Positions 52,469 to 64,000 of a stretch of DNA of 64,000 nt are shown piece by piece. The DNA lies in contig NZ_JAMOKG010000001.1 in assembly GCF_023656565.1 (NCBI RefSeq), positions 1-64,000 on the forward strand, given 5' to 3'. The DNA comes from Flavobacterium tyrosinilyticum (GTDB lineage Bacteria > Bacteroidota > Bacteroidia > Flavobacteriales > Flavobacteriaceae). The notes below the pieces were generated by a model that had not been told where the DNA came from, searched no databases, and saw only the letters and a program-made list of their open reading frames with translations. The position numbers and the translations under genes were made by a program. Each line of letters opens with the position of its first letter. The first letter of the stretch is position 1.

Positions 52469-52570
52469 ACTGTAATTATTTAAGTTAAAAATCACGAAAG
52501 GATTATTATACTTATATAGAGTATGTTTTTGAATAAAAGGTTGGGAAAAGAATAAAAAAATATTTGGCAT

Positions 52571-52603
52571 AAAAAAAAGCGCTAATGAAATCAGCGCTTT
52601 TTT
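52571..52603. terminator. Hairpin upstream of the CxxC membrane-protein gene
   Basis: AAAAGCGCT / AGCGCTTTT stem with A/T tracts on both sides. It is not directly behind any visible gene: the nearest minus-strand gene upstream (DUF3467) already has a terminator at 52761. The 157 bases between the two hairpins show no reading frame of note. Confidence 0.7.
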
Positions 52604-52760
52604 ATAATTTGAATTAATCAACCTTTACTAAGTCATTATATTTCAAAATTTAATCTTTTTTAGGCAATAGCAAGTTAAATAAATACTTTCTTGAAAAGAA
52701 AATTACCCGACTAAAGTAAATTAAATCCGACAAACTGCATTTTAACTCAAAAGCCATAAA

Positions 52761-52786
52761 AAAAGCCCCTTAAAAAAGGGGCTTTT
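52761..52786 (-). terminator. Terminator of the rpoBC operon
   Basis: AAAAGCCCCTT / AAGGGGCTTTT stem followed by T-run on the minus strand, six bases after the DUF3467 stop. Confidence 0.9.
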
Positions 52787-52791
52787 AAAGT

Positions 52792-53103
52792 TTATGCTTG
52801 TCCAGTTGGACCAAAATTAAGCGGAATTGGCGCTTGTTCCGTTTCTTTGATTTCGCCATGAGCTGCTTCAAATCTATGGATATTTTCACCTATTGCTTTT
52901 AATAATCTTTTAGCATGTTGTGGTGTCAAGACAATTCTTGATTTTACCTTGGCTTTAGGAATACCTGGCATAATACTCACAAAATCTAAAACAAACTCAG
53001 ATGATGAGTGATTGATAATTGCAAGATTAGAATAAATTCCTTCTGCAATAGTTTCGTCCAACTCAATATTAATTTGCTCTTGTTGTTGTTTCGGATTACT
53101 CAT
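52792..53103 (-). CDS. DUF3467 family protein, last gene of the rpoBC operon
   Basis: 103 residues, the usual length. Conserved segments: AEGIYSNLAIINHSSSEFVLDF, MPGIPKAKVKSRIVLTPQHA and the closing PIPLNFGPTG. Function unknown; the position directly behind rpoC (ten bases) is conserved in Bacteroidota. Co-transcription suggests a role linked to transcription. Confidence 0.9.
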   Translation of the reverse strand: MSNPKQQQEQINIELDETIAEGIYSNLAIINHSSSEFVLDFVSIMPGIPKAKVKSRIVLTPQHAKRLLKAIGENIHRFEAAHGEIKETEQAPIPLNFGPTGQA

Positions 53104-53113
53104 AGTTTCCTAA

Positions 53114-56100
53114 TTAATAAATGTATTCTTCTTTATTTGCCATCATTTCGTTGTAATCGTCTTTAGATCCTACGATAGTGTTATCGTACTCTCTCATACC
53201 AGTTCCCGCAGGAATTCTGTGTCCAACAATTACATTTTCTTTTAATCCTTCTAAGTCATCTACTTTACCAGCTACTGCAGCTTCGTTAAGTACTTTCGTT
53301 GTCTCCTGGAATGAAGCCGCAGAAATGAATGATTTAGTTTGTAACGAAGCTCTCGTAATACCTTGAAGAACTGGCGTTGCAGTTGCAGTGATTACATCTC
53401 TTGCTACAACAAGATTTTTATCTGTACGTTTCAATAATGAATTTTCATCACGTAATTCACGAGGTGTAATGATCTGACCTGGTTTCAATACTGAAGAATC
53501 TCCAGCATCTTCAACCACTTTCATACCGTACAATTTATCGTTTTGAACGATGAAATCTTTAGTATGGATTAATTGGTCTTCTAAGAATAAAGTATCACCT
53601 GGATCCTGAACTCTTACTTTACGCATCATTTGACGAATAACTACCTCAAAGTGCTTGTCATTAATTTTTACCCCTTGTAAACGGTAAACCTCTTGAATTT
53701 CATTTACCAAGTACTGTTGTACAGCAGCTGGACCTTGAATTCTTAAGATATCATCTGGTGTAATCGCACCATCAGACAATGGAACTCCCGCTCTTACGAA
53801 GTCATTCTCTTGTACTAAGATTTGGCTAGAAAGTTTAACTAAATACTTTTTAATCTCACCAAATTTAGATTCGATAACGATCTCACGGTTACCTCTTTTG
53901 ATTTTTCCAAAAGAAACAACACCATCAATTTCAGATACAACTGCTGGGTTAGAAGGGTTACGAGCCTCAAGAAGCTCAGTAATTCTTGGTAAACCTCCCG
54001 TGATATCGCCCGCTTTAGAAGAACGACGTGGGATTTTTACTAATACTTTACCTGCTTTAATTTTCTCACCGTTTTCAACCATTAAGTGTGCACCTACTGG
54101 TAAGTTGTAAGAACGAATCAATTCACCTTCTTTACCATACACTAATAAAGTTGGGATTAATTTTTTGTTTCTAGCTTCAGAAATTACTTTTTCTTGGAAA
54201 CCAGTCTGCTCATCGATCTCAACCATGAACGATTGTCCTTGCTCTAAATCTTCGTAAGCAATCTTACCAGTAAACTCAGAAACAATTACACCGTTATATG
54301 GATCCCATTTACAGATTACAGTTCCTTTAGCTACAGTTTCTCCATCTCCAACAAAGATACTAGAACCGTAAGGAATGTTATGCGTGTTTAAAACAATTCC
54401 TGTTTTCTCGTCAACTAATTTTAATTCAGTTGAACGTGAAACTACGATATCAACAGAGTTACCTTCTCCGTCTTCTCCTTTAACTGTTTTTAAATCTTCA
54501 ATTTCAAGTCTACCTGCGAATCTTGTAACAATACTAGACTCTTCAGAGATACCTCCAGCAACCCCTCCAACGTGGAACGTACGAAGTGTCAACTGTGTAC
54601 CTGGCTCTCCAATAGACTGAGCTGCAATAACTCCGACAGCTTCACCTCTTTGTGTCATTTTACCAGTAGCTAAGTTTCTACCGTAACATTTAGCACAAAT
54701 ACCTTTTAAAGCTTCACAAGTTAATGGAGATCTAACCTCTACTTTTTCAATTGGAGAAGCTTCAATAGTTCTCATAATTGCTTCAGTAATTTGCTCTCCA
54801 GATTTAACCATTACTTCATTAGTAAGAGGATTAATAACGTCTTGCAATGCAACACGTCCTAAAATTCTTTCTCCTAAAGATTCAACGATTTCCTCATTTT
54901 TCTTCAATGCAGCAACTTCAACACCTCTTAAAGTTCCACAATCTTCGATGTTAACAATAACATCTTGAGAAACGTCATGAAGCCTTCTTGTTAAGTAACC
55001 AGCATCGGCCGTTTTAAGAGCCGTATCCGCAAGACCTTTACGAGCACCGTGAGTAGAAATAAAGTACTCAAGGATCGAAAGACCTTCCTTAAAGTTAGAA
55101 AGAATCGGGTTTTCAATAATCTCACCACCACCAGCAGTAGATTTTTTAGGCTTAGCCATCAAACCACGCATACCAGTTAACTGACGAATCTGTTCCTTAG
55201 AACCCCTCGCCCCAGAGTCAAGCATCATATATACAGAGTTGAAACCTTGTTGGTCTTCTCTAATATTTTTCATTGCTAACTCTGTTAACTGAGCATTTGC
55301 TGAAGTCCATACGTCAATAACTTGGTTGTAACGCTCGTTATTTGTAATAAGCCCCATGTTATAGTTAGTTGAGATACCTTCAACTTGCTCTCTAGCATCT
55401 GCAATTAACTTCGTTTTTTGTTCTGGAATTCTAATATCACCTAAAGAGAATGATAAACCTCCTCTAAATGCAAATTTATAACCCATATCTTTCATATTAT
55501 CCAAGAAAGCTGCCGTTGTAGGTACATCAGTCACACTTAAAATGTGTCCGATAATATCTCTAAGGTTTTTCTTAGTCAATACGTCGTTGATATATCCAGC
55601 TGCTTCAGGTACTACTTCGTTAAATAATACACGTCCTGCAGTTGTTTGAATAATTTGATACACTAATTCTCCAGCGTCATTAAAATCTTTTGCTCTAATT
55701 TTTACACGAGCATTCAATTCTAATCTTCCTTCGTTTAATGCAATGTTTACTTCCTCAGCAGAATAGAATGTTAAATCCTGACCAATAATTTTGTGGTCTT
55801 CTGTAGAAATACGCTCTTTGGTCATATAGTATAGACCTAAGACCATGTCCTGAGAAGGTACCGTAATTGGTGCACCATTTGCAGGGTTCAAGATATTATG
55901 AGAAGCCAACATTAATAACTGAGCTTCTAAAATAGCCTCTGGCCCTAATGGTAAGTGAACCGCCATCTGGTCACCATCGAAATCGGCGTTGAATGCCGTA
56001 CATACTAATGGGTGTAACTGGATCGCTTTTCCTTCAATTAATTTTGGCTGGAAAGCCTGAATACCAAGTCTGTGCAAAGTAGGAGCACGGTTAAGTAATA

Positions 56101-57424
56101 CTGGGTGTCCTTTAATTACGTTTTCAAGGATATCCCAAACTACAGGCTCTTTCTTATCAATGATTTTCTTAGCAGATTTTACTGTTTTTACAATACCTCT
56201 TTCGATCAATTTACGGATAACGAATGGTTTGTATAATTCAGAAGCCATATCTTTTGGCAATCCACACTCATATAATTTTAACTCTGGACCAACGACAATT
56301 ACCGAACGAGCAGAATAATCCACACGTTTTCCTAAAAGGTTTTGACGGAAACGTCCTTGTTTACCTTTTAACGAGTCAGATAATGATTTTAATGGTCTGT
56401 TAGATTCTGTTTTAACAGCAGAAGCTTTACGTGTGTTATCGAATAATGAATCTACAGACTCTTGCAACATACGTTTTTCGTTTCTTAAGATAACTTCTGG
56501 AGCTTTAATCTCCATTAATCTTTTCAAACGGTTGTTACGGATGATTACACGACGATATAAATCGTTCAAATCTGAAGTTGCAAAACGACCTCCATCAAGT
56601 GGTACAAGCGGACGTAATTCTGGTGGGATAACTGGAACCACTTTCATAATCATCCATTCTGGACGGTTTTCGCGGTTTTCGTTAGACTCACGGAAAGATT
56701 CAACAACTTGTAATCTTTTTAAAGCTTCAGTTTTTCTTTGTTTAGACGTTTCATTGTTAGCGCTGTGTCTTAATTCATAAGATAAAGCATCTAAGTCAAT
56801 ACGAGCTAATAAATCCATAATACACTCTGCTCCCATTTTGGCAACAAACTTATTTGGATCTAAATCATCTAAATATTGGTTTTCTTGCGGAAGAGTATCT
56901 AAAATATTTAGGTATTCTTCTTCAGTTAAGAAATCTAATCTTTGTAATGATTCTCCATCTGCATTTTTAGCAATACCAGCTTGGATTACTACGTATCTTT
57001 CGTAGTAAATGATCATATCTAATTTCTTAGATGGAAGACCAAGGATATAACCAATTTTGTTTGGAAGAGAACGGAAGTACCAGATGTGAGCAATTGGCAC
57101 AACAAGGTTGATGTGTCCTACTCTATCACGACGTACTTTTTTCTCAGTAACTTCAACACCACAACGGTCACAGATGATACCTTTGTAACGAATTCTTTTA
57201 TACTTACCACAAGCACATTCGAAATCTTTTACTGGTCCGAAGATTCTTTCGCAGAAAAGTCCGTCACGCTCTGGTTTGTGAGTTCTATAGTTAATTGTTT
57301 CTGGCTTTAAAACCTCTCCTCTTGATTCTTTCAAGATAGATTCTGGTGAAGCCAATCCAATAGAAATTTTGTTAAATCTTTTTACTGGATTCTTATCTTT
57401 ATTATTGTTTCTGTTATTCATCAT
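53114..57424 (-). CDS. rpoC: RNA polymerase subunit beta'
   Basis: 1436 residues. Zinc-binding cysteines in [12 protein letters not shown] and [10 protein letters not shown] near the N-terminus, catalytic NADFDGDQM with the three Asp that hold the active-site magnesium, trigger loop and bridge helix regions, and the second zinc site CGTLRG / CAKCYGRN. Two adjacent ATGs (57424 and 57421) are both possible starts. The 282-base gap to rpoB contains hairpins, so rpoC may also be expressed separately. Confidence 0.98.
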   Translation of the reverse strand: MMNNRNNNKDKNPVKRFNKISIGLASPESILKESRGEVLKPETINYRTHKPERDGLFCERIFGPVKDFECACGKYKRIRYKGIICDRCGVEVTEKKVRRDRVGHINLVVPIAHIWYFRSLPNKIGYILGLPSKKLDMIIYYERYVVIQAGIAKNADGESLQRLDFLTEEEYLNILDTLPQENQYLDDLDPNKFVAKMGAECIMDLLARIDLDALSYELRHSANNETSKQRKTEALKRLQVVESFRESNENRENRPEWMIMKVVPVIPPELRPLVPLDGGRFATSDLNDLYRRVIIRNNRLKRLMEIKAPEVILRNEKRMLQESVDSLFDNTRKASAVKTESNRPLKSLSDSLKGKQGRFRQNLLGKRVDYSARSVIVVGPELKLYECGLPKDMASELYKPFVIRKLIERGIVKTVKSAKKIIDKKEPVVWDILENVIKGHPVLLNRAPTLHRLGIQAFQPKLIEGKAIQLHPLVCTAFNADFDGDQMAVHLPLGPEAILEAQLLMLASHNILNPANGAPITVPSQDMVLGLYYMTKERISTEDHKIIGQDLTFYSAEEVNIALNEGRLELNARVKIRAKDFNDAGELVYQIIQTTAGRVLFNEVVPEAAGYINDVLTKKNLRDIIGHILSVTDVPTTAAFLDNMKDMGYKFAFRGGLSFSLGDIRIPEQKTKLIADAREQVEGISTNYNMGLITNNERYNQVIDVWTSANAQLTELAMKNIREDQQGFNSVYMMLDSGARGSKEQIRQLTGMRGLMAKPKKSTAGGGEIIENPILSNFKEGLSILEYFISTHGARKGLADTALKTADAGYLTRRLHDVSQDVIVNIEDCGTLRGVEVAALKKNEEIVESLGERILGRVALQDVINPLTNEVMVKSGEQITEAIMRTIEASPIEKVEVRSPLTCEALKGICAKCYGRNLATGKMTQRGEAVGVIAAQSIGEPGTQLTLRTFHVGGVAGGISEESSIVTRFAGRLEIEDLKTVKGEDGEGNSVDIVVSRSTELKLVDEKTGIVLNTHNIPYGSSIFVGDGETVAKGTVICKWDPYNGVIVSEFTGKIAYEDLEQGQSFMVEIDEQTGFQEKVISEARNKKLIPTLLVYGKEGELIRSYNLPVGAHLMVENGEKIKAGKVLVKIPRRSSKAGDITGGLPRITELLEARNPSNPAVVSEIDGVVSFGKIKRGNREIVIESKFGEIKKYLVKLSSQILVQENDFVRAGVPLSDGAITPDDILRIQGPAAVQQYLVNEIQEVYRLQGVKINDKHFEVVIRQMMRKVRVQDPGDTLFLEDQLIHTKDFIVQNDKLYGMKVVEDAGDSSVLKPGQIITPRELRDENSLLKRTDKNLVVARDVITATATPVLQGITRASLQTKSFISAASFQETTKVLNEAAVAGKVDDLEGLKENVIVGHRIPAGTGMREYDNTIVGSKDDYNEMMANKEEYIY

Positions 57425-57479
57425 AGTTTTTACTATTGATTTATTTGCAATTAAAAAATTGAATTTAGATTTATAATCT

Positions 57480-57499
57480 ACTCTTAAAAAGATAAGAGT
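57480..57499 (-). other. Small hairpin upstream of rpoC
   Basis: ACTCTTA / TAAGAGT stem with a six-base loop, 55 bases upstream of the rpoC start. Role unknown. Confidence 0.4.
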
Positions 57500-57649
57500 T
57501 AATCATTCAGCTACTACCTCGGGTTACTTCTCTAAACCTCAAATTCTTATTTGAAGCGCTAGTTATAAAATGCCTGGCATTGTTATAAAAAATCGGAACG
57601 GGTTACGGGTATAAATCTTTAAAAACTTCTAACATTTAGTAAACAGTCC

Positions 57650-57688
57650 CAGTCCCAGTGTTCAGCGCTAAACTGAATACTGAGACTG
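57650..57688 (-). repeat. CAGTCTCAGT palindrome behind rpoB
   Basis: Minus-strand arms CAGTCTCAGTATTCAG and CTGAACACTGGGACTG (two non-Watson-Crick pairs in 16) form a long hairpin 19 bases after the rpoB stop, without a T-run. It looks like a palindromic repeat of the genome and could slow or attenuate transcription between rpoB and rpoC. Confidence 0.6.
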
Positions 57689-57706
57689 TAACTGAAAACT
57701 TTTTAT

Positions 57707-60700
57707 TTATTCTTCCAAACGAAGATCTAATCCTAGACCTTTCAATTCGTGCATTAATACATTGAATGATTCTGGTAAACCTGGTTCTGGCATAGTTTCA
57801 CCCTTAACGATAGCTTCGTAAGTTTTAGCTCTACCAATAACGTCATCAGACTTAACAGTTAAGATTTCACGTAAAGTACTAGAAGCTCCATAAGCCTCAA
57901 GTGCCCAAACCTCCATCTCTCCAAAACGCTGACCTCCAAATTGAGCCTTACCTCCAAGTGGCTGTTGCGTAATCAATGAGTATGGTCCGATAGAACGTGC
58001 GTGCATCTTATCATCAACCATGTGTCCTAATTTAAGCATGTAAATTACACCCACAGTTGCTTTTTGTGCAAAACGCTCTCCAGTTCCACCATCATAAAGA
58101 TATGTATGCCCGAAACGTGGTACGTTAGCCTCATCAGTCAAAGCGTTGATCTCGTCAAGAGAAGCACCGTCGAAAATTGGAGTAGCAAATTTTCTACCCA
58201 AGTTCATACCAGCCCATCCAAGAACAGTCTCATAAATCTGACCAATGTTCATACGTGAAGGTACCCCAAGTGGATTCAATACGATATCTACTGGTGTTCC
58301 GTCTTCTAAGAAAGGCATATCTTCGTGACGAACGATTCTAGCAACAATACCTTTGTTACCGTGACGTCCCGCCATTTTATCACCAACTTTTAACTTACGT
58401 TTTTTAGCGATATAGATTTTAGCCAATTTCAAGATTCCAGATGGTAATTCATCCCCAACCGTAATAGTAAATTTCTCTCTTCTTAAAGCTCCTTGTAAGT
58501 CGTTTAGCTTAATTTTATAATTATGAATTAAATCATTAACCATTTTATTTGTAGCATCATCAGCAACCCACTGACCTTTGCTTAAGTGAGCAAAATCTTC
58601 TACTGCGTAAAGCATTTTTTGAGTATATTTTTTACCTTTTGGTAAAACTTCTTCACCCAAATCATTCATTACACCTTGAGATGTTTTTCCGTTAACGATT
58701 AAGAATAATTTCTCAACTAATCTGTCTTTTAATTCAACAAATTTAGTTTCGAATTCCATTTCTAAAGCGCCTAAAGCATCTTTATCTTGAGTACGTTTAC
58801 GTTTATCTTTTACGGCTCTTGCAAATAATTTTTTGTCAAGAACTACACCATGTAAAGATGGAGAAGCTTTTAATGAAGCATCTTTCACATCACCCGCTTT
58901 ATCCCCGAAGATTGCACGAAGCAATTTCTCCTCTGGAGTAGGATCTGACTCTCCTTTTGGTGTAATTTTTCCGATCAAAATGTCGCCAGGTTTAACCTCT
59001 GCTCCAATTCTGATCATACCGTTTTCATCTAAATCTTTAGTAGCCTCTTCAGAAACGTTAGGAATATCGTTTGTTAACTCTTCATTTCCTAACTTAGTAT
59101 CTCTAACCTCTAATGAATAATCATCAACGTGGATAGATGTAAAAATATCATCGCGAACTACTTTTTCAGAAATTACAATCGCATCCTCGAAGTTGTACCC
59201 TTTCCATGGCATGAACGCAACTTTTAAGTTTCTACCTAAAGCTAATTCTCCATTTTGAGTAGCGTATCCTTCAGACAATACTTGTCCAGGAACAACTCTA
59301 TCACCTCTTCTTACGATAGGCTTCAAGTTGATACTTGTACCTTGATTGGTTTTTCTAAATTTAATTAAGTTGTACGTTTTCTCATCAGCATCAAAACTAA
59401 CCATTCTCTCGTCTTCTGTACGATCATATTTAATAGTTATGATGTTAGCATCTACGTATTCAACAGTACCATGCCCTTCAGCATTGATTAATACTCTTGA
59501 ATCTGAAGCTACCTGACGCTCTAAACCTGTACCAACAATCGGTGCTTCAGGACGGATCAAAGGAACTGCCTGACGCATCATGTTTGATCCCATCAACGCA
59601 CGGTTCGCATCATCATGCTCCAAGAAAGGAATCAAAGATGCAGAAATCGAAGCGATCTGGTTAGGAGCAACGTCTGTATAATGTACTGAACTTGGTTCAA
59701 CAACTGGGAAGTCACCCTCTTCACGAGCAATAACATTACTAGCTGTAATTTTACCAGAAGCATCCATTTCAATGTTTGCCTGAGCAATCATTTTACCTTC
59801 TTCTTCTTCAGCACTTAAATAGATTGGTGCGCTTTCTAAATCAACAACACCATCTGTAACTTTACGGTATGGAGTTTCGATGAATCCCATTCCGTTTACT
59901 TTTGCATAAACACCAAGAGATGAAATCAAACCAATGTTTGGTCCCTCAGGAGTTTCAATCGGACATAAACGACCATAGTGCGTATAGTGAACGTCACGAA
60001 CCTCGAAACCAGCTCTCTCTCTCGAAAGTCCACCTGGCCCAAGTGCAGAAAGTCTTCTTTTGTGTGTAATCTCAGCTAATGGATTCGTTTGGTCCATAAA
60101 TTGAGATAACTGGTTAGTACCAAAGAAAGAGTTGATAACTGATGATAATGTTTTAGCATTGATCAAATCAATTGGTGTAAACACCTCGTTATCTCTAACG
60201 TTCATTCTCTCACGAATAGTTCTAGCCATACGTGCTAAACCAACACCGAATTGTTGAGACAATTGTTCACCAACTGTTCTAACACGACGGTTTGATAAGT
60301 GATCAATATCATCAATCTCTGCTTTAGAGTTAATCAATTCGATCAAATATTTAACGATTGTAATGATATCCTCTTTAGTAAGCACTTGCTTATCCATAGG
60401 GATATCTAAATCTAATTTTTTGTTCATTCTGTAACGACCAACTTCACCTAAGTTATAACGTTGATCAGAGAAGAACAATTTATCTATAATACCACGAGCA
60501 GTTTCCTCATCAGGCGGTTCAGCGTTACGCAACTGACGGTAAATGTGCTCTACAGCTTCTTTTTCAGAGTTTGTTGGATCTTTTTGTAACGTATTGTGGA
60601 TAATAGCATAATCTGCTTGGTTATTATCCTCTTTGTGCAACAAAATAGATTTTACGTTAGAATCGATGATCTCTTCAACATTATCTTTGTCGATAATAGT

Positions 60701-61522
60701 ATCACGATCAAGGATGATTTCGTTACGCTCGATAGAAACTACCTCGCCAGTATCCTCATCTACGAAATCCTCGTGCCATGTATTCAAAACACGCGCAGCA
60801 AGTCTTCTTCCAATATATTTCTTAATTCCTGTTTTAGAAACTTTAATTTCTTCTGCTAAGTCGAAAATTTCAAGGATATCCTTATCTCTTTCGAAACCGA
60901 TAGCACGGAATAAAGTTGTTACAGGTAATTTTTTCTTTCTATCGATATATGCGTACATTACGCTGTTAATATCAGTAGAGAATTCTATCCAAGATCCTTT
61001 AAAAGGAATTACTCTCGCAGAATAAAGTTTAGTTCCATTTGCGTGGAATGACTGTCCAAAGAAAACCCCTGGAGAACGGTGTAATTGAGATACTACAACA
61101 CGCTCGGCACCATTAATAACAAAAGTACCACTAGGAGTCATGTAAGGAATTGTTCCAAGATAAACATCTTGTACAATAGTTTCAAAATCTTCGTGTTCTG
61201 GATCTGTACAATATAGTTTTAACCTAGCTTTTAAAGGCACACTATAAGTAAGACCTCTCTCTATACATTCTTGAATTGTATAACGTGGAGGATCAACAAA
61301 ATAATCTAGGAATTCCAATACAAAGTTATTTCTTGTATCTGTAATTGGGAAGTTTTCCATGAAGGTATTGTATAACCCTTCGTTGCCTCTTTCGTCAGAT
61401 TTCGTTTCTAATTGAAAGAAATCTTTAAAAGATTTAACCTGAACATCTAAGAAATCTGGATAATCAGGGATATTTTTTGTAGAGGCAAAATTCAATCTTT
61501 CAGTCTGATTTGTTATCATCAA
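57707..61522 (-). CDS. rpoB: RNA polymerase subunit beta
   Basis: 1271 residues, normal for Bacteroidota. Rifampicin-pocket region [19 protein letters not shown] followed by [20 protein letters not shown], catalytic-site lysine region near GRHGNKGIV, and the C-terminal clamp contact [12 protein letters not shown]. The rif-region residues are wild-type in appearance. Starts at 61522 or 61519 are both possible. Preceded by a 262-base gap with a strong hairpin behind rplL. Confidence 0.98.
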   Translation of the reverse strand: MMITNQTERLNFASTKNIPDYPDFLDVQVKSFKDFFQLETKSDERGNEGLYNTFMENFPITDTRNNFVLEFLDYFVDPPRYTIQECIERGLTYSVPLKARLKLYCTDPEHEDFETIVQDVYLGTIPYMTPSGTFVINGAERVVVSQLHRSPGVFFGQSFHANGTKLYSARVIPFKGSWIEFSTDINSVMYAYIDRKKKLPVTTLFRAIGFERDKDILEIFDLAEEIKVSKTGIKKYIGRRLAARVLNTWHEDFVDEDTGEVVSIERNEIILDRDTIIDKDNVEEIIDSNVKSILLHKEDNNQADYAIIHNTLQKDPTNSEKEAVEHIYRQLRNAEPPDEETARGIIDKLFFSDQRYNLGEVGRYRMNKKLDLDIPMDKQVLTKEDIITIVKYLIELINSKAEIDDIDHLSNRRVRTVGEQLSQQFGVGLARMARTIRERMNVRDNEVFTPIDLINAKTLSSVINSFFGTNQLSQFMDQTNPLAEITHKRRLSALGPGGLSRERAGFEVRDVHYTHYGRLCPIETPEGPNIGLISSLGVYAKVNGMGFIETPYRKVTDGVVDLESAPIYLSAEEEEGKMIAQANIEMDASGKITASNVIAREEGDFPVVEPSSVHYTDVAPNQIASISASLIPFLEHDDANRALMGSNMMRQAVPLIRPEAPIVGTGLERQVASDSRVLINAEGHGTVEYVDANIITIKYDRTEDERMVSFDADEKTYNLIKFRKTNQGTSINLKPIVRRGDRVVPGQVLSEGYATQNGELALGRNLKVAFMPWKGYNFEDAIVISEKVVRDDIFTSIHVDDYSLEVRDTKLGNEELTNDIPNVSEEATKDLDENGMIRIGAEVKPGDILIGKITPKGESDPTPEEKLLRAIFGDKAGDVKDASLKASPSLHGVVLDKKLFARAVKDKRKRTQDKDALGALEMEFETKFVELKDRLVEKLFLIVNGKTSQGVMNDLGEEVLPKGKKYTQKMLYAVEDFAHLSKGQWVADDATNKMVNDLIHNYKIKLNDLQGALRREKFTITVGDELPSGILKLAKIYIAKKRKLKVGDKMAGRHGNKGIVARIVRHEDMPFLEDGTPVDIVLNPLGVPSRMNIGQIYETVLGWAGMNLGRKFATPIFDGASLDEINALTDEANVPRFGHTYLYDGGTGERFAQKATVGVIYMLKLGHMVDDKMHARSIGPYSLITQQPLGGKAQFGGQRFGEMEVWALEAYGASSTLREILTVKSDDVIGRAKTYEAIVKGETMPEPGLPESFNVLMHELKGLGLDLRLEE

Positions 61523-61726
61523 TGGACAAAATTTTGATTAAAAAAAAGTAATTTTTGTTTGTGTAAATACACTGTTTAATCTATACTTTCTTATTATAAT
61601 CAATACATCTTTAAAAATAAAACAATAAAAACAAGTTCGATTTTCTTTCTTCGTATTGATCAAAAACTTTTTCGTATTTTAAACTATGGGATAATAAAAT
61701 TTATAATATTTTATTATACGAAAAAT

Positions 61727-61763
61727 GGTTTAGGCCTTTGAGTGTTAACTCAAGACCTAAACC
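61727..61763 (-). terminator. Hairpin behind rplL, likely partial terminator or attenuator
   Basis: Minus strand GGTTTAGG-TCTTGAGT-TAAC-ACTCAAAG-GCCTAAACC type stem (8 bp plus a second 6-7 bp block), followed by ATTTTT. It lies between rplL and rpoB, where many bacteria attenuate transcription to make more ribosomal protein than polymerase. Confidence 0.75.
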
Positions 61764-61784
61764 TAGTTCTTAAACTGAGTTTAA

Positions 61785-62156
61785 TTATTTAAGCTCAACA
61801 GTAGCTCCAGCCTCTTCTAAAGATTTTTTAAGACCTTCAGCCTCTTCTTTAGAAACACCTTCTTTAACGTTGCTTGGTGCACCGTCAACTACATCTTTAG
61901 CTTCTTTAAGACCTAAACCAGTTAATTCTTTAACTAATTTTACAACAGCTAATTTAGAAGCTCCTGCATCTTTTAATACAACTGTAAATTCAGTTTGTGC
62001 TTCTTCAGCAGCACCGTCTCCACCTCCAGCAGCAACTACTACAGCAGCAGCAGCAGGCTCGATTCCGTACTCATCTTTTAATATTGTTGCTAATTCGTTA
62101 ACTTCTTTAACTGTTAAGTTAACTAATTGTTCTGCGAATTGTTTCAAATCTGCCAT
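61785..62156 (-). CDS. rplL: Ribosomal protein bL12 (L7/L12)
   Basis: 123 residues: N-terminal dimer helix ([18 protein letters not shown]), Ala/Gly-rich hinge, and C-terminal domain with [19 protein letters not shown] for factor binding. Forms the stalk with L10. The next gene, rpoB, starts 262 bases downstream beyond the hairpin at 61727. Confidence 0.98.
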   Translation of the reverse strand: MADLKQFAEQLVNLTVKEVNELATILKDEYGIEPAAAAVVVAAGGGDGAAEEAQTEFTVVLKDAGASKLAVVKLVKELTGLGLKEAKDVVDGAPSNVKEGVSKEEAEGLKKSLEEAGATVELK

Positions 62157-62248
62157 TTTTTCTATCGTTTAAAATGATTTGTGTAAAAAATATAATTTAA
62201 TTATTGTGCGCTAATTAAGCAGTAAGGAAGCAAACTCCCTTACGATAA

Positions 62249-62752
62249 TTACTCTGCTTCTTCTTCTTCGCTTCCAGCGAATTTGTTTTGTAAAGCAGAA
62301 ATAATTCTTTGAGCTGGAGATTGTAATAATCCAATGATTTCTCCAATAAGCTCTTCTTTAGATTTAATTGTAGCTAATGCATCTAATTGGTTATCCCCAA
62401 TATATACTTCAGAATTGATGTAAGCTCCTTTTAAAACTGGTTTATCAGATTTCTTACGGAAATCTTTGATAATTTTTCCAGGTGCGTTAGCAACATCAGA
62501 AATAAAGATAGCACTGTTACCTGATAAAACTGTAGGTAAATCACCATAATCATTATCAGAAGCTTCCATTGCTTTTGCAAGCAAAGTGTTCTTTACAACC
62601 TCTAATTTAATACCTGCTTTAAAACAAGCTCTACGCAAGTTTGAAGTTGTCTCTGCGTTTAAACCAGAAATATCAGAAATGTAAATGATATTTGTACCAG
62701 CTAACTGCGCAGTTAAATTTTCAATCGCGATTGATTTTTCTTCTCTAGTCAT
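62249..62752 (-). CDS. rplJ: Ribosomal protein uL10
   Basis: 167 residues, normal length. N-terminal rRNA-binding part (TREEKSIAIENLTAQLAGTN, SNLRRACFKAGIKLEVVKNT) and a short acidic C-terminal helix ending EEEEAE that binds L7/L12. In many bacteria L10 represses its own operon through the mRNA leader; no such site was identified here. Gap of 22 bases from rplA. Confidence 0.98.
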   Translation of the reverse strand: MTREEKSIAIENLTAQLAGTNIIYISDISGLNAETTSNLRRACFKAGIKLEVVKNTLLAKAMEASDNDYGDLPTVLSGNSAIFISDVANAPGKIIKDFRKKSDKPVLKGAYINSEVYIGDNQLDALATIKSKEELIGEIIGLLQSPAQRIISALQNKFAGSEEEEAE

Positions 62753-62774
62753 ACTAAAAATTTTTAACTACCAA

Positions 62775-63464
62775 TTATACTGCTTTTGGGTCTAATGCGA
62801 TAGCAGGACTCATTGTGCTTGTAAGGTGAATACCTTTAATGTATGTACCTTTAGCAGCAGTTGGTTTAAGTTTTATTAATGTTTGAATAATTTCGTGTGC
62901 GTTGTCAACAATCTGCTCAGCTCCAAAAGAAACTTTACCGATTCCTGCGTGTACGATACCAGTTTTATCAACTTTAAAGTCAATTTTACCAGCTTTAACT
63001 TCTTGAACAGCTTTAGCAACATCCATAGTTACTGTACCTGTTTTAGGGTTTGGCATTAAACCTCTAGGTCCTAAAATACGACCTAATGGACCTAATTTAC
63101 CCATAACAGCAGGCATAGTAATGATCACATCAACATCTGTCCAACCGTCTTTAATTTTTTGTAAGTAATCGTCAAGACCAACGTGATCTGCTCCAGCCTC
63201 TCTTGCTTCAGCTTCTTTATCTGGAGTAACCAATGCTAATACTTTAACGTCTTTTCCTGTTCCGTGAGGTAAAGTAACTACACCTCTAACCATTTGATTC
63301 GCTTTTCTTGGATCAACACCCAAACGAACTGCGATATCAACAGACTCATCAAATTTTGCAGAAGCAACAACTTTAATTAATGCCGCAGCATCTTTTAAAG
63401 AGTATAATTTGTTCTTTTCAATTTTTGAAGCAGCCTCTTTTTGCTTTTTTGTTAATTTTGCCAT
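62775..63464 (-). CDS. rplA: Ribosomal protein uL1
   Basis: 229 residues, full length. Family segment [24 protein letters not shown] region (here [18 protein letters not shown]), [15 protein letters not shown] and the closing [12 protein letters not shown]. Binds the L1 stalk of 23S rRNA and commonly represses rplK-rplA translation. 13 bases downstream of rplK. Confidence 0.98.
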   Translation of the reverse strand: MAKLTKKQKEAASKIEKNKLYSLKDAAALIKVVASAKFDESVDIAVRLGVDPRKANQMVRGVVTLPHGTGKDVKVLALVTPDKEAEAREAGADHVGLDDYLQKIKDGWTDVDVIITMPAVMGKLGPLGRILGPRGLMPNPKTGTVTMDVAKAVQEVKAGKIDFKVDKTGIVHAGIGKVSFGAEQIVDNAHEIIQTLIKLKPTAAKGTYIKGIHLTSTMSPAIALDPKAV

Positions 63465-63477
63465 TTCTTTTTCTTAA

Positions 63478-63915
63478 TTAAAAAGGAGCATCTCCTGATA
63501 CAGTTATACCCATAGATCTAGCTGTTCCAGCAACCATACTCATAGCTTTCTCAATTGTGAAAGCATTTAAGTCCGGCATTTTGTCTTCAGCAATAGTTCT
63601 AATTTGTTCCCAAGTAACGCTAGCTACTTTTTTACGATTAGGCTCACCAGAACCAGATTTTAGCTTTGCAGCTTCCATTAACTGAACTGCCGCTGGAGGA
63701 GTCTTAACAACAAAATCAAATGATTTGTCTTTGTACACAGTGATTTGCACTGGACAAATTTTGCCAGGTTTATCTTGAGTTCTAGCATTAAATTGCTTAC
63801 AAAACTCCATGATATTAACCCCAGCAGCTCCTAAAGCAGGTCCAACCGGTGGCGACGGGTTCGCAGCACCTCCCTTAACTTGTAGTTTAACTACCTTACT
63901 AATTTCTTTAGCCAT
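63478..63915 (-). CDS. rplK: Ribosomal protein uL11
   Basis: 145 residues, full length. N-terminal [20 protein letters not shown] and C-terminal rRNA-binding domain with [15 protein letters not shown]. Binds the GTPase centre and the thiostrepton site. First complete gene of the operon; nusG ends 67 bases upstream. Confidence 0.98.
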   Translation of the reverse strand: MAKEISKVVKLQVKGGAANPSPPVGPALGAAGVNIMEFCKQFNARTQDKPGKICPVQITVYKDKSFDFVVKTPPAAVQLMEAAKLKSGSGEPNRKKVASVTWEQIRTIAEDKMPDLNAFTIEKAMSMVAGTARSMGITVSGDAPF

Positions 63916-63982
63916 TTTTAAAAAATTTTACACTGTAATCAATGGAAGCGATTACAATGGTTTATTATAGTGTAACAAAAAA

Positions 63983-64000
63983 TTATACTTTTTCAACTTG
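63983..64000 (-). CDS. nusG: NusG C-terminal end (partial)
   Basis: The last six codons of a minus-strand frame read Q-V-E-K-V-stop, matching the end of NusG (E. coli ends SQVEKA). Position directly upstream of rplK fits the conserved secE-nusG-rplK order. Only 18 bases are in the window, so the call rests mostly on context. Confidence 0.6.
   Translation of the reverse strand, partial: QVEKV

Noticed and set aside
52469..52621. Longer start for the CxxC membrane protein
   Set aside because: The extra 51 residues read through the hairpin at 52571-52603 and the leader, and the conserved N-terminal module begins at 52468.

Overview
The window is chromosomal DNA from a Bacteroidota bacterium, almost certainly a Flavobacterium or close relative. 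Evidence: AT-rich sequence, many promoters of the Bacteroidota type (TTG, about 19 bases, TAnnTTTG) with few Shine-Dalgarno sites, a T9SS type A sorting domain, DUF3467 directly behind rpoC, a sigma54-type regulator beside kdp, and dense flavobacterial-type intergenic palindromes. No prophage, transposase, CRISPR array or tRNA gene was seen.

Layout. 1-306 is the 5' end of a 16S rRNA gene on the minus strand, preceded by three near-identical promoter modules about 125 bases apart (474-752). 1.3-8 kb carries a flavin-dependent monooxygenase, a DUF2975/HTH pair, and an ABC ATPase followed by a permease fused to an M1-type zinc peptidase. 8.1-19.8 kb is a complete potassium-ATPase locus: a sigma54-dependent response regulator, a 93-residue conserved protein, two micro-proteins (the second is KdpF), KdpA, KdpB, KdpC, an outer-membrane porin-like protein, a KdpD cut down to its ATP-binding and Usp part, and a separate membrane histidine kinase. 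Almost every intergenic gap in this locus holds palindromic repeats of several families, two of them shared with the rRNA upstream region and the SOS-like cassette.

20-28.5 kb holds a PAP2 phosphatase, an exonuclease, and an SOS-like mutagenesis cassette: a CI/LexA-like repressor (minus strand) diverging from umuD, umuC, an exonuclease/GIY-YIG nuclease and alkB (plus strand). A palindrome between the divergent promoters is a candidate operator. 28.6-36.7 kb contains an amino-acid permease, a secreted T9SS protein, a DUF5958 protein, a methyltransferase, a histidine kinase/response regulator pair and a LysM-NlpC/P60 hydrolase. 36.9-39.9 kb is a tandem duplication of secreted kelch proteins with GTG starts. 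40-45 kb has two aconitases of different families (AcnB then AcnA) separated by a terminator. 45.5-52.5 kb has a MoxR ATPase, a SurA-like isomerase, a lipoprotein alpha-amylase, release factor 3 and an unrecognised anchored protein. 52.8-64 kb is the core operon nusG-rplK-rplA-rplJ-rplL-rpoB-rpoC-DUF3467 on the minus strand, with strong hairpins behind rplL and rpoB.

Start codons were moved inward in several genes where a promoter -7 box, a repeat arm or a signal peptide rules out the longest reading frame (for example 8151, 16871, 20175, 23429, 27489, 42230, 45125, 52468).
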